From an uncultured Muribaculaceae bacterium (lineage in GTDB: Bacteria; Bacteroidota; Bacteroidia; Bacteroidales; Muribaculaceae): DNA of 64,000 nucleotides. Below the pieces are notes generated by a model. The model was given only the letters and a program-made list of their open reading frames with translations, was not told where the DNA came from and searched no databases. The stretch lies in the NCBI GenBank assembly GCA_934675575.1, contig CAKUQQ010000008.1, forward strand, positions 1-64,000. Reading direction: 5' to 3'. Of this stretch, positions 18,885 to 28,116 are shown piece after piece (within the stretch, counting starts at the first letter, position 1; every line of letters begins with the position of its first letter). Made by a program: the position numbers and the translations under genes.

Positions 18885-18916
18885 CAAAAGTAGTCATTAA
18901 TAACAACTGTTGCAAA
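18885..18916 (-). promoter_or_regulatory. Promoter of the AspT-like transporter
   Basis: On the minus strand TTTG (18916-18913), 20 bp, TACTTTTG (18892-18885) matches the Bacteroidota consensus well. Transcription would start near 18879 with a leader of about 105 nt. Confidence 0.65.
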
Positions 18917-18999
18917 CTTTGCGGTAGCGGCTGCCTTGTTTGTCAACTCAAAAAAGATTGGTAGAGCCAGCAACGGCAACAGGTGGAGGCGAGGGGGAA

Positions 19000-19659
19000 T
19001 TAATCCTCGGCGGCGACTATGCCAAGCAACTCTTCGGGGCGGTGAATGATGCGGTCGGCATGATACTCGTTGAGCTCCTTTTCTGGGCGGAAACCCCATG
19101 ACACGCCCACGGAGTCGATGCAGGCACGGCGTGCCGTCTCCATATCAACACCAGAGTCGCCCACGAACAAAGCTTCGGCCTTGGGGGCTTTGGCCTTGGC
19201 CAGGATTTGGAACACGATAGACGGGTCTGGCTTGGTCTTTACACCCTCTTTTTGTCCCTCAACGGCAGCAAAGTCGATTTCAGGGAAGAAGTGGGCAATG
19301 ATGTTTTCGACAGCAGCCTGATATTTGTTTGATGCCACTGCCACTTTCACGCCTTTTTGGCGCAGGTCGGCAAGCAGCTCCGGAATGCCGTTGTATGGCT
19401 TTGTGTAGTCGAAAGAGTGGTCGTTGTAGTAGTCCTTGAAGTCCTTTAGGAGTTTGCTCACGGTGTCGGTATCGCGGCAATCCTCTGGCAGAACTCTCTC
19501 AATGAGTTTTTTCACGCCGTTGCCCACAAAAAACGGATAGGAGGCAATGGCGTGGGTTGCATAGCCATTTTGCTCCAGAGCGTAGTTGGCGGCATGCCCA
19601 AGGTCCTCAATGGTGTTGAGCAGCGTGCCGTCGAGATCAAATATGACCAATTTTTTCAT
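19000..19659 (-). CDS. HAD-superfamily phosphatase, phosphoglycolate phosphatase-like
   Basis: 219 residues with all four HAD motifs: DLDGTLLNT (motif I, catalytic Asp pair at residues 9 and 11), VAVASNK (II), KPDPS (III) and FVGDSGVDMETARRA (IV). An alpha-helical C1 cap lies between motifs I and II, as in Gph-type phosphatases. The substrate cannot be assigned from sequence; 2-phosphoglycolate or another small phosphate ester is plausible. It lies 45 bp downstream of tamL on the same strand and may be cotranscribed with it. Confidence 0.82.
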   Translation of the reverse strand: MKKLVIFDLDGTLLNTIEDLGHAANYALEQNGYATHAIASYPFFVGNGVKKLIERVLPEDCRDTDTVSKLLKDFKDYYNDHSFDYTKPYNGIPELLADLRQKGVKVAVASNKYQAAVENIIAHFFPEIDFAAVEGQKEGVKTKPDPSIVFQILAKAKAPKAEALFVGDSGVDMETARRACIDSVGVSWGFRPEKELNEYHADRIIHRPEELLGIVAAED

Positions 19660-19704
19660 AGAAATGTGTTGTTAAATAAAAATATGATGTAAATATCTGC
19701 AAAA

Positions 19705-22044
19705 TCAGAACGGATAGCCCACCGAGAAGTGGAATTCCGCATCGCGTGAGAAGCGCGGATTGACCAGCGGCCACCGTTCCTGCCCAGAGGCCGGATTGTG
19801 GGCTTTCATGCCCAAATCGAAGCGCAGCAGGAAATAGGTGAAGTCGAGGCGGAGACCTATGCCATAGGCGGTGGCAAACTGTTTGTAGAACTTGGTCAGC
19901 TCAAATTTGCCACCGGGCTGGTCCTCGTAGTCGCGTATGGTCCAAATGTTGCCGGCATCGAGAAACGCCGCCATTTCAAGCACCCAGAACAGCTTGGCGC
20001 GATACTCGATGTTGGCGTCCATGCGTATGTCGCCGCACTGATAGATGAAGCTGTTTTGCGAGTTGGAGGCGTTGAAACTTCCTGGACCGAGGGTGCGAAT
20101 GCCCCAGCCACGCACGCCATTGGCTCCACCGGCATAGAACCGTTTTTCAAACGGTGCTACCGACGAGTTGCCGTAGGGCACAATCAAGCCGGCTCCGGCA
20201 TGCACCGAAATGGAGCTGCGGCTGTTGAAATTATGTGTGAAAGCGTAGTCACCGTTAATCTTAAAATATTGCGAATAGCGAATGCCAAACACCTTGAACG
20301 CATCGCCAGCGTCGCGCTTCTGACCTACCATGTTGGATATGGCATAGAGCAGGTTGCCGGCAGTTTCGGCCGAAGCTCTGACGGTGTAGATGTTGGGCTG
20401 TAAGCGCGACTCCATGGGTGTGGCAGAGAGTTTGTTGGTGTGATAGAACGAATAGCCCATGCGCATGATGAAGTGGTCCTCATAGGAGTAGCGCAACAGC
20501 GGATTTGTGATGCTGTCGAGGAAATTGTAGCGGCTTTTGGGCAGATACACATAGTTGAGGTCGATTAGGTTGAACGTGTGGCGCGTGAGGTTCTGCCTCT
20601 CGCTCCAAATGTATTTCCAACCCGCACCGGCAAGTATGCGTGTGTATTCGGGGCGTTCCTGATAGTTGAAGTTGACGGCAAACTCGGTGGAAGCCTGAAT
20701 CTTCTTCTTGAAGTCGCTTTTCAAAAACGGTGCTTTGAACTTTGGGTAGGTGATGCCCACCTCGCCCGAATACTCGGAGTAGTTGTTGTTGATGAGTCCG
20801 CCAAGGTTGCCCGAAAGGCTCTCATACGACATCTTGAACTTGGTGTTGAGCAGCTCAGAGCCGCCAAGCAGATTGCGGTGCTGGTAGTCGAGGCCAATGC
20901 CGAAGCCCAAGTCGCCCTCGGAGTTGGTGCCCTCAAGCGATGTGGAGAACGACTGCGACTTGTCGCGCGTGAGCAACACATACACGTCGAGCAAGAATTT
21001 GCCGTCAACCTCGCCAACGGGCTGAATGTCGATGTTGACAAACTTGATTATGCCTTGGCGTCCGAAAGCCTGGTAGGTGCGGTTGACGTCGCTGGCGCTG
21101 TAACGCTTGCCAGGCTCTATGTGGCAGCACTCTTCGAGCACACGGCGGCGAATGTAGTGCTCCTTGCCATAGAACACCGTGAAATTGTGATAAGTGACGG
21201 TGTCGGTGGCAAAATAGTGGCCGTTTTGCATGGCCACAGGGTCGTAGTTGGTGACAAACGTGAGGTTGCGCACATAAAAGGGCTTGTGGCGCTCGTAATA
21301 GGGCATGTGCTCATTCTTTTGTGGCGGCAGAGTGTTGAGCGTGAGGTCAACAGCGCGCGAGCCGGCTGCGGTGTCGGCCGTGAAGGTGATGTTTTCTTTG
21401 TTGAAGGCATAGTAGCCTTTGTTTCGCAAATTCTCGGTGATGAGAATGCGCTCTTTGTCGAGTTTGTTGTGGTCGAACACCGAGTTGACCTTTATTGGAA
21501 ATTCTGCCGAGTCGGCAAGAATGGCGTTGCGCAGAGTGTCGTTGTGTATGTTGTAGCTTATCGACGAGACGTAGTAAGGCTCGTTGAGGCGCAAGTTATA
21601 GGTCACGCTGGTTTTGCGTGCAGCGGAGTCTTGCTTGACCACATAGGTCACATTGTTTTTCATGTAGCCGCGATTGGTGAGTGCCATTCGCAGCTGGTTG
21701 GCGCTGGCTATGGTGAGAGTGGAGTCGTAGATTACCGGTGGTGCGCCCACGCGCCTAATCCACTTGTTGAACCAGTTGGACGAATCGCGCCCGGAAATGT
21801 TGTAGAGTGCAAGCTGCAGTTTGAGTCCGCCGAGCACCTTGTGGTTCTCGTTCTGCCTCAAATAGCCTGTAAGCTCCGATGGCTTTATCAGCCCATGACC
21901 GTCTTCGATGTTGATTTTCACCTTGTCGAGCAAAGTTTTGTCTTTAGGCACATGCTTTGTGGAGCTGCAAGATTGAGCAAACGCCAGCAGGCACACGGCT
22001 GCCGCTAACATCAAACCCTTGAATAAAGTGTTAAGTTTGCTCAT
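19705..22044 (-). CDS. tamL: TamL: Omp85-family outer-membrane lipoprotein
   Basis: 779 residues. Signal peptide with lipobox (LLAFAQSC-SS, Cys 26), then POTRA-like repeats (about 40-380) and a C-terminal 16-strand Omp85 barrel with the typical GGANGVRGWGIRTLGPGSFN (about 640-660) and a terminal aromatic strand ending in VGYPF. A lipidated TamA-like protein is the Bacteroidota variant known as TamL, thought to work with TamB in outer-membrane biogenesis. No tamB is next to it in this window. A near-ideal promoter lies upstream. Confidence 0.85.
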   Translation of the reverse strand: MSKLNTLFKGLMLAAAVCLLAFAQSCSSTKHVPKDKTLLDKVKINIEDGHGLIKPSELTGYLRQNENHKVLGGLKLQLALYNISGRDSSNWFNKWIRRVGAPPVIYDSTLTIASANQLRMALTNRGYMKNNVTYVVKQDSAARKTSVTYNLRLNEPYYVSSISYNIHNDTLRNAILADSAEFPIKVNSVFDHNKLDKERILITENLRNKGYYAFNKENITFTADTAAGSRAVDLTLNTLPPQKNEHMPYYERHKPFYVRNLTFVTNYDPVAMQNGHYFATDTVTYHNFTVFYGKEHYIRRRVLEECCHIEPGKRYSASDVNRTYQAFGRQGIIKFVNIDIQPVGEVDGKFLLDVYVLLTRDKSQSFSTSLEGTNSEGDLGFGIGLDYQHRNLLGGSELLNTKFKMSYESLSGNLGGLINNNYSEYSGEVGITYPKFKAPFLKSDFKKKIQASTEFAVNFNYQERPEYTRILAGAGWKYIWSERQNLTRHTFNLIDLNYVYLPKSRYNFLDSITNPLLRYSYEDHFIMRMGYSFYHTNKLSATPMESRLQPNIYTVRASAETAGNLLYAISNMVGQKRDAGDAFKVFGIRYSQYFKINGDYAFTHNFNSRSSISVHAGAGLIVPYGNSSVAPFEKRFYAGGANGVRGWGIRTLGPGSFNASNSQNSFIYQCGDIRMDANIEYRAKLFWVLEMAAFLDAGNIWTIRDYEDQPGGKFELTKFYKQFATAYGIGLRLDFTYFLLRFDLGMKAHNPASGQERWPLVNPRFSRDAEFHFSVGYPF

Positions 22045-22064
22045 TTCTGCACATAATATTTGTG

Positions 22065-22095
22065 CAAAGTTAACTCGTTTGCGCCGATTGTCAAA
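22065..22095 (-). promoter_or_regulatory. Promoter of tamL
   Basis: On the minus strand TTTG (22095-22092), 19 bp, TAACTTTG (22072-22065): an exact match to the Bacteroidota sigma-ABfr consensus. Predicted start about 22058, leaving roughly a 14-nt leader before the ATG at 22044. Confidence 0.75.
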
Positions 22096-22174
22096 GATAA
22101 CGGTTCTTTTTGGTGATTTTTGCGCGTCAGGAATTGTGGTGTCATAAAATGGCGGTTTCTTGAAAAAATATAGC

Positions 22175-22182
22175 TATATTTG
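22175..22182 (+). promoter_or_regulatory. -7 element for the sugar MFS gene
   Basis: TATATTTG matches TAnnTTTG. The -33 site is weak (TTTC near 22156). Predicted start about 22188. Confidence 0.45.
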
Positions 22183-22250
22183 CAATGCGGACCGGTTGTC
22201 TGGAGGGCAACGCCGCAATACCTAAGCATATTAACTAACTTGATTAAACA

Positions 22251-23441
22251 ATGACTGATAAGAAAAAGACTTCTTTTGGACTTGCCATAGTGTCGGTGAT
22301 GCTATGCTTCTTTGCGATGGGTTTCGTGGACCTGATAGGCACTGCCAACAATTTTGTGAAATCGGATTTCGGTTTGAGCGACAGCATGGCAAACTTCATG
22401 ACCTCTACGATGCTGTTTTTGATGTTTCTTGTGTTCTCTGTTCCATCGGGACTGCTGATGAACAAGATAGGGCGCAAAAAGACTGTGCTTGCAAGCCTGG
22501 TGGTGACGCTGGTGGCCATGGTGCTGCCGGTTGTGGACTACTCACTGCCATCAATAGTAGTGTTCTCGGTGCTGCTCGGCATAGGCAACGCCATGCTGCA
22601 GACGGCTCTCAACCCGCTGCTTAGCTCGCTCGTGAGTGGAGACAAATTGGCAAGCAGCATCACATTCGGCCAGTTTGTGAAGGCTATAGCGTCGTTTTTA
22701 GCACCAATAATAGCCAGTTGGGGTGCCAAAATGACGACATCGCTGATGGGGCTGGAGTGGCGCATACTTTTCCCGATATATTTTGTGATAGGCATATTGG
22801 CCACACTGCTTCTGCTCGCCTCGCACATCGAGGAGGAGAAAACAGAGGGCAAAGTGTCGGGATTCATGGAGTGCATGGGCTTGCTCAAAAAGCCTTTTGT
22901 GCTGCTGTGCTTCTTTGGCATAGTGTGCCATGTGGGAATAGACGTGGGCACCAACATGACAGCCCCCAAGGTGCTTGTGGAGCGTTTCGGCCTTTGCCTC
23001 AACGAGGCTATGGGCGCAACTGCGGTTTATTTCTTCTGCCGCACGGTGGGCAGCTTCTTGGGCGCATTTCTGCTGCGTGTGTTCAGCAACAAGACATTCC
23101 TTGGCTTGAGCGTGGTGATAATGCTCATCGCCTTGGCCGGAATGATTGTACTTGACAGCCAGGTCGCCATATATGCCTGCATTGGCTTGATAGGTTTCGG
23201 CAACTCAAATGTGTTCTCGATAATATTCGCCGAGGCGTTGTCGAGCGAGCCGGACTATCAAAACGAGGTGTCGGGACTGCTCATCATGGGCTTGATAGGC
23301 GGTGCCATATTCCCCATATTGATGGGTTTGGCAAGCGACGGCTTGGGCAGCCAGAATGGTGCTCTTGCTGTGATGATAGCCGGAGTGGCATTTCTGTTTG
23401 TGTATTTCATGCTTTTGAAATCGCCCAAAAAGGCTAAATAA
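22251..23441 (+). CDS. Sugar MFS transporter (FHS/FucP-like)
   Basis: 396 residues with about 12 transmembrane helices. The N-terminal FAMGFVDLIGTANNFVKSDF, the loop SGLLMNKIGRKKTVL and LGIGNAMLQTALNPLLSSLV match the fucose/galactose/glucose:H+ symporter group. It probably imports a monosaccharide at the inner membrane. It is divergently transcribed from tamL across a 206-bp gap and followed by a hairpin at 23497. Sugar specificity unknown. Confidence 0.8.
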   Translation: MTDKKKTSFGLAIVSVMLCFFAMGFVDLIGTANNFVKSDFGLSDSMANFMTSTMLFLMFLVFSVPSGLLMNKIGRKKTVLASLVVTLVAMVLPVVDYSLPSIVVFSVLLGIGNAMLQTALNPLLSSLVSGDKLASSITFGQFVKAIASFLAPIIASWGAKMTTSLMGLEWRILFPIYFVIGILATLLLLASHIEEEKTEGKVSGFMECMGLLKKPFVLLCFFGIVCHVGIDVGTNMTAPKVLVERFGLCLNEAMGATAVYFFCRTVGSFLGAFLLRVFSNKTFLGLSVVIMLIALAGMIVLDSQVAIYACIGLIGFGNSNVFSIIFAEALSSEPDYQNEVSGLLIMGLIGGAIFPILMGLASDGLGSQNGALAVMIAGVAFLFVYFMLLKSPKKAK

Positions 23442-23496
23442 GACTAAATAGAACTTTCCATTTTACACTTTTTTTTATTCAATTTAATTTTCACTC

Positions 23497-23536
23497 GCAT
23501 GCGCCACGGCCATAACTTTTGGCTTGTGGCGCATGT
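23497..23536 (+). terminator. Hairpin between the MFS and apbE genes
   Basis: GCATGCGCCAC...GG pairs with GGC..GTGGCGCATG (23497-23511 with 23521-23535) with two mismatches in the stem. It is preceded, not followed, by a T-rich stretch, so it is a terminator by position more than by form. Confidence 0.5.
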
Positions 23537-23541
23537 TGATT

Positions 23542-23573
23542 GTTGCGGCATTTGGCAAATATGTATAAATTTG
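23542..23573 (+). promoter_or_regulatory. Promoter of apbE
   Basis: TTG (23542-23544), 21 bp, TAAATTTG (23566-23573). The predicted start near 23580 lies downstream of the in-frame ATGs at 23540 and 23561, which supports the start codon chosen at 23606. Confidence 0.6.
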
Positions 23574-23605
23574 TTTGCAGAAAAAAAAGAAATGGAAAAC
23601 ATGTT

Positions 23606-24628
23606 ATGGAAAACAATGTCTTGAAATCGCGCAGATATTATGCTGTGCTGCTGTGTGCCGTGGTGGCGCTGGTGGTGTTTTTTTTCTCAAACAAGCACAA
23701 GCGTTACTACAATGAGAGCGGCACGGTGTGGACCACGGAATATCACATATCATACGAGTCAAAAGACAATCTGAAGGACTCAATAGAGGCCGTGCTTGAG
23801 CGGATTGACAGAAGTGTGTCGGTGTTTAACTCGGAGTCGCTGCTGTCGAAACTTAACGCCAACAAAACAACCGAGGCCGACGAGTTTTTTGTGCGGCTTT
23901 ATGACACCTCGCACGAGGTGTTTAACGGCAGCGGTGGAGCGTTCGACCCCACGGTGATGCCTCTGGTCAACGCATGGGGATTTGGCTATAAAACCGGGCG
24001 TTTGCCCGAAAAAGCTCAGATTGACAGCATACTGAAGTTTGTGGGAATGGATAAGACCAAACTTGAGGGTAAAACGCTGGTTAAGAACGATGGACGCACA
24101 ATGTTTGACTTCAGCTCCATAGCCAAGGGCATGGCCTGCGACGAGGTGGGGCGCATGCTGGCGCGCAACGGTGTGGAAAACTACATGGTGGAAATAGGCG
24201 GTGAGGTGGCATGCCGTGGCGTGAACTATCGCGGCGGCGAGTGGCACGTGTCGGTGGATATGCCCATAGAGAACGACACTGTGGTGACGCACTCATCGGC
24301 ACTGGTGGTGGCACTCGACAGCGGTGGTGTGGCCACGAGCGGCAACTATCGCAACTATAAGGTGGTTGACGGCCAGAAAATAGCTCACATAATCAATCCT
24401 GCCACAGGTTATCCGCAGATGACCAATCTGCTCAGTGCAACGATTGTGGCGCCGAGCTGCATGCTTGCCGACGCTTGGGCCACGGCTTGCATGGCAATGG
24501 GCACCGAGCGCGTGAAGAAGATTATGGAGCACGACAAGCACCTTGGGGTGATGACCATAAGTTCTGACAAAGACGGTAATATGGTGGTGTGGTCAAACAA
24601 GGCGTTTGCTGACAGGGTGGTTCGTTAG
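23606..24628 (+). CDS. apbE: FAD:protein FMN transferase (ApbE family)
   Basis: 340 residues from ATG 23606 (MENNVLKSRRYYAVLL). A single N-terminal hydrophobic segment (about 12-27, no lipobox Cys) should anchor it to the inner membrane facing the periplasm. The ApbE domain attaches FMN covalently to Thr/Ser of flavoproteins such as the NqrB, NqrC and RnfG subunits. Motifs seen: GAFDPTVMPLVNAWGFG, FDFSSIAKGMACDEVGRML, YMVEIGGEVACRG, GGVATSGNYRNY and the metal-binding HIINPATGYPQ. No Nqr or Rnf genes occur in this window. Confidence 0.9.
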   Translation: MENNVLKSRRYYAVLLCAVVALVVFFFSNKHKRYYNESGTVWTTEYHISYESKDNLKDSIEAVLERIDRSVSVFNSESLLSKLNANKTTEADEFFVRLYDTSHEVFNGSGGAFDPTVMPLVNAWGFGYKTGRLPEKAQIDSILKFVGMDKTKLEGKTLVKNDGRTMFDFSSIAKGMACDEVGRMLARNGVENYMVEIGGEVACRGVNYRGGEWHVSVDMPIENDTVVTHSSALVVALDSGGVATSGNYRNYKVVDGQKIAHIINPATGYPQMTNLLSATIVAPSCMLADAWATACMAMGTERVKKIMEHDKHLGVMTISSDKDGNMVVWSNKAFADRVVR

Positions 24629-24632
24629 CCAA

Positions 24633-24723
24633 ATGGGTGTGCAACAGAAGCACACCCATTAAAATACTAAAATAAAAAAACAAATCCCGCTTTGGAGCTT
24701 ACTGGCTCTTTTGCGGGATTTTG
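24633..24723. terminator. Two consecutive hairpins between convergent apbE and rng
   Basis: ATGGGTGTGC/GCACACCCAT (24633-24642 with 24650-24659) and AAATCCCGC/GCGGGATTT (24682-24690 with 24713-24721). The second is followed by TTTTGTTTG on the plus strand and by a T-rich run on the minus strand, so it can serve both genes. Confidence 0.75.
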
Positions 24724-24779
24724 TTTGGCTCTTTGCGCATTGCCGCTGCCAGGCATAGTAGTGTGGAGTGGGCTGGCAG

Positions 24780-26417
24780 TTATGCGTTTGTGTCGTCGAA
24801 ATCTTTTTGGTCCTTGAAGCGGCGCTCCTTCTTGCTCTGGGAGCTACTTGTGTCTTTTTCTTCCTTAGTGTCGATTTCGTTGTGATTTTTGTCGAATACC
24901 TTGTATTCAAGATAGGCGAGGTTTTGGTCGGGCATAATCTTGAATTTGCGCCCAAACTCCATGCGCCATTTGCGGTATTCGGAGAATATGCCTTTTTTGA
25001 TGTAGGCATCAACATAGGGGTGGACATACATAATGAAGTTTGACACCTTGAGGGAGTTGACAAGATAGTCGATTTTGTCCTTGAGAGTGTCGGTAAACAG
25101 CAGCGATGGCTGAATCACGCCTTTGCCCATGCAAGACGGGCAGGTTTCTGCCGTGACAATGTCGAGTGCAGGGCGCACGCGCTGGCGTGTAATCTGCATC
25201 AGTCCGAATTTGCTCAGAGGCAAGATGTTGTGGCGGGCACGGTCTTTTTGCATCACTTCGCGCATGTGGTCGTAGAGAGCTTGCCTGTGCTCAGCCTTTG
25301 CCATGTCGATGTAGTCGATGACAATGATGCCGCCCATGTCGCGCAGGCGCAGCTGGCGAGCAATCTCGTCGGCGGCAAGCAGATTGACATTGAGTGCATT
25401 GCTCTCCTGGTCGTTTGAAATCTTGGACCGGTTGCCGGAGTTGACATCAATGACGTGCAAGGCTTCGGTGCTTTCGATAATTATGTATGCGCCCGACTTG
25501 AATGAAACGGTGCGTCCGAACGACGACTTGATTTGTTTTGTGATATTGAACTTGTCGAAAATCGGAGTGTCGTCGGAATAGATTTTCACAATGTCACTGC
25601 GGTCGGGGGCTATGAGGCTCACATAGTTGTGAATCTGGTCAAAAATGTCGGCATTATTGACGAAGATGCTTTCAAAATCGGGATTAAAAATGTCGCGAAT
25701 CAGGCTTACGGCTCGGCTTTCCTCCTCGTAGATGAGTGTGGGCGGTGTGGCATAAAGCAGCTTGGCTATGCTGTCTTCCCAGCACTTGAGCAGCACCTTG
25801 AGTTCGGAGTTGAGGTCGGCAGCGCGCTTGTTTTCGGCGCTGGTGCGTATTATCACTCCGAAGTTTTTTGGCTTCATGCTCTCAATCAAGCTGCGCAGGC
25901 GCACTTTCTCGGCCGAATCCTTGATTTTTTGTGAGACAGAAATCTTGTTGTTGAAAGGAATCAGCACCAGGAAACGCCCGGTGAATGAGATTTCGGTCGT
26001 GAGCCTTGGTCCCTTGGTGGAGATTGGCTCTTTTGCGATTTGCACAATCAGCTCCTGGCCAGGAGTGAGAACGTCTTGTATTGTGCCGTGCTTGTCGATG
26101 TCGGGCAAAAGCTTGGTCTTAGACAGACTGATGGGCTTTTTGCCGTGGTTTTCGCGAACAGATTTAATGTATTTTGAAAAAGAGCTGAACTGCGAGCCTA
26201 AATCAAGGTAATGGAGAAACGCGTCTTTCTCATAGCCCACGTTGACAAACGCGGCGTTGAGACCGGGCATGAGCTTCTTTACCTTGGCAAAGTAGAGATT
26301 CCCGACGGCGTAGGAAGCGTCGCGGGATTCGCGCTGCAACGACACCAGCCTCCCGTCCTCGAGCAGGGCGGTGGAAATGTCGTTGGGGTTAACGTCAACT
26401 ACTAATTCACTTCTCAT
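24780..26417 (-). CDS. rng: Ribonuclease E/G family protein (RNase G type)
   Basis: 545 residues. Endoribonuclease for mRNA decay and rRNA processing. The N-terminal S1-type RNA-binding region (about 35-130; NLYFAKVKKLMPGLNAAFVNVG) is followed by the 5'-sensor and DNase I-like catalytic subdomains with HVIDVNSGNRS and GGIIVIDYIDM supplying the metal-binding aspartates. The Zn-link CPSCMGKG appears near residue 430. The acidic/Lys-rich C-terminal tail is short, with no RNase E scaffold domain, so RNase G is the better label. Confidence 0.9.
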   Translation of the reverse strand: MRSELVVDVNPNDISTALLEDGRLVSLQRESRDASYAVGNLYFAKVKKLMPGLNAAFVNVGYEKDAFLHYLDLGSQFSSFSKYIKSVRENHGKKPISLSKTKLLPDIDKHGTIQDVLTPGQELIVQIAKEPISTKGPRLTTEISFTGRFLVLIPFNNKISVSQKIKDSAEKVRLRSLIESMKPKNFGVIIRTSAENKRAADLNSELKVLLKCWEDSIAKLLYATPPTLIYEEESRAVSLIRDIFNPDFESIFVNNADIFDQIHNYVSLIAPDRSDIVKIYSDDTPIFDKFNITKQIKSSFGRTVSFKSGAYIIIESTEALHVIDVNSGNRSKISNDQESNALNVNLLAADEIARQLRLRDMGGIIVIDYIDMAKAEHRQALYDHMREVMQKDRARHNILPLSKFGLMQITRQRVRPALDIVTAETCPSCMGKGVIQPSLLFTDTLKDKIDYLVNSLKVSNFIMYVHPYVDAYIKKGIFSEYRKWRMEFGRKFKIMPDQNLAYLEYKVFDKNHNEIDTKEEKDTSSSQSKKERRFKDQKDFDDTNA

Positions 26418-26549
26418 TAAATGATGGGTGTAAATACAACAAATTGGCGGATTGAAACCGCCTCAAAAAACAAAGAACAAACTCTTAGAAAAATTGTTGA
26501 AAGCAAATTTTTTCATCGCGTTTGTTCTTGTGAAACTTTCCATGAAGAA

Positions 26550-26642
26550 TTACTTCTTAGACTTATGTCTATTCTTTCTAAGTCTCTTCTTACGCTTGTG
26601 CGTGGCCATCTTGTGACCTTTTCTTTTTTTACCGCTTGGCAT
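26550..26642 (-). CDS. 30-residue basic AURKAIP1/COX24-like ribosomal-type protein
   Basis: A tiny ORF (ATG at 26642, TAA at 26550) encodes MPSGKKRKGHKMATHKRKKR followed by LRKNRHKSKK. More than half the residues are Lys, Arg or His. Near-identical short proteins occur throughout Bacteroidota and are annotated as AURKAIP1/COX24-domain proteins, related to the C-terminal part of mitochondrial ribosomal protein mS38; a small-subunit ribosomal role is likely by that relation. It lies between rng and the HU gene on the same strand. Confidence 0.85.
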   Translation of the reverse strand: MPSGKKRKGHKMATHKRKKRLRKNRHKSKK

Positions 26643-26705
26643 TTTATACTTAGTTTAAAAAATTAGTTATATAAAAATTTGAATTTTATGCGATGAAGTG
26701 CAAAA

Positions 26706-26978
26706 TCACTTAACACGGTCCATGAACACCTTGGCTGGTTTGAAAGCCGGAATGTTGTGCTCTGGGATTATGATAGTGGTGTTTTTAGAGATGTTGCGAG
26801 CTGTTTTTTGAGAACGGGTCTTGACAATGAAGCTTCCGAAACCTCTGAGGTAAACATTTTCTCCATTTCCAAGAGAATCCTTAACCTCTTCCATGAATTT
26901 TTCGATAGTAGTGAGAACAGACGCTTTGTCAATACCGGTAGATTTTGAAATTTCGCTTACGATGTCTGCTTTAGTCAT
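26706..26978 (-). CDS. HU-family DNA-binding protein
   Basis: 90 residues, the standard HU/IHF length. MTKADIVSEISKSTGIDKAS begins the helical dimerisation part; VYLRGFGSFIVKTRSQKTAR is the conserved beta-arm start and PAFKPAKVFMDRVK the C-terminal helix. It binds and bends DNA as a nucleoid protein. Homodimeric HU versus an IHF-like subunit cannot be separated here. A weak promoter is at 27104-27137 and the 30-residue basic protein lies 63 bp downstream. Confidence 0.92.
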   Translation of the reverse strand: MTKADIVSEISKSTGIDKASVLTTIEKFMEEVKDSLGNGENVYLRGFGSFIVKTRSQKTARNISKNTTIIIPEHNIPAFKPAKVFMDRVK

Positions 26979-27338
26979 TGTATTTGTAATTTTAAAATAA
27001 TAAATAATTTCACATTAATACAAAAAATAAAAGGATTGCATTCAAAGTCATAATAAAGATTATTAAAACATTAAGTGCAAGAGTCCTTTATGTTTTTGCA
27101 TTGCAAATATCGCACTTTTTTTTTGAATTAGCACAAAGTTTCATTGGAATTTGTTGAAATAGGCTTGTTTTTAAACATAAATAAGATAAATGCAATGAAA
27201 TTTGGGCAAATTATTGTGGATTAGTGGCATTTACGGCAGCACAAGGCCAGTGGCAAAAATGGCAAGTTGGGGCATGTCGGGGTGCATTTTGGGGCAAAAC
27301 TGGCACTCAAACGAGTTAATTGTGCTAAATTTGTGACT
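26979..27338. other. AT-rich intergenic region with divergent promoters
   Basis: No ORF of interest is seen. On the minus strand TTTG (27137-27134), 22 bp, GATATTTG (27111-27104) is a near-consensus promoter for HU, giving a leader of about 120 nt. On the plus strand TAAATTTG at 27326-27333 ends only 5 bp before the ATG of the HAD gene, which would make that mRNA almost leaderless if the element is used; no -33 partner is seen. Confidence 0.45.
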
Positions 27339-28055
27339 ATGAAAGGAAAATTTGACGGCATAACGACCGTGTTTCTCGATGTTGACGACACACTGTGGTG
27401 GTTTACCGAAAACAGCAAAGTGGCGCTTGACCACACATACCACAAGTTTCACCTTGCCGACTGGTGCAGTAGCTATGAGGATTTTGTGGCCATATATCGC
27501 GCTAAGAACGTGGAGTTGTGGCACAAGTTTCACCATGGCGAGATAAGCAAGGAGTATCTGCAGCGCGAGAGGTTTCGCTATGTGCTGGAGAAAGCCGGTT
27601 ACCAGGGCAGCTGCGATGAACTTGGGGCAGCGATGAACGAGGAATATCTCGACTACTTGTCGCGCCTGCCCAAGGTGGTGCCTGGAGCAAAGAAGCTGCT
27701 GGCATATCTGCAAGGCAAGGGCTATGACGTGAATGCCTTGAGCAACGGATTTAAGGGACTTCAAGACCGCAAGTTGCAGTCGGGCGGCATTGACGGCTAC
27801 ATAAACCATCTTGTGCTGAGCGATGACTGCGGCTTCACCAAGCCTATGCGCGGCATATTTGACTATGCGCTGAGTGTGACTGGCGGTACTGCCGGCAGCA
27901 CGGTGATGATAGGCGATGACCCCGATGCCGACATTACCGGAGCGCATGACGCCGGGTGGAAGACGATATTTTTCAACATACGCGGCACCGACAGCACTGG
28001 TGTGCCATGCGACGCCGAGGTCAAGGAGCTTGGAGAAATAGAGAACTTGCTGTGA
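27339..28055 (+). CDS. HAD hydrolase, YjjG-type (noncanonical pyrimidine nucleotidase)
   Basis: 238 residues from ATG 27339 (MKGKFDGITTVFLDVDDTLWWF). Motif I is DVDDT, motif II LSNGF, motif III the Lys of CGFTKPMRG, motif IV MIGDDPDADITGAHDAG. The helical cap region (about 35-110) and overall length match YjjG-like nucleotidases, which hydrolyse pyrimidine nucleoside monophosphates and limit misincorporation of damaged bases. An upstream in-frame start at 27267 is rejected because the added residues are unlike the family. Function is inferred from the family. Confidence 0.78.
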   Translation: MKGKFDGITTVFLDVDDTLWWFTENSKVALDHTYHKFHLADWCSSYEDFVAIYRAKNVELWHKFHHGEISKEYLQRERFRYVLEKAGYQGSCDELGAAMNEEYLDYLSRLPKVVPGAKKLLAYLQGKGYDVNALSNGFKGLQDRKLQSGGIDGYINHLVLSDDCGFTKPMRGIFDYALSVTGGTAGSTVMIGDDPDADITGAHDAGWKTIFFNIRGTDSTGVPCDAEVKELGEIENLL

Positions 28056-28116
28056 CGTGAGAATTTGACTGAACACGAGAGGAATAATAATTGATTTTTA
28101 AAAAACATATAGAAAA

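Noticed and set aside
27326..27339. True leaderless transcript of the HAD gene
   Set aside because: Only the -7 element is good and no -33 partner was found, so the start point is too uncertain to claim.
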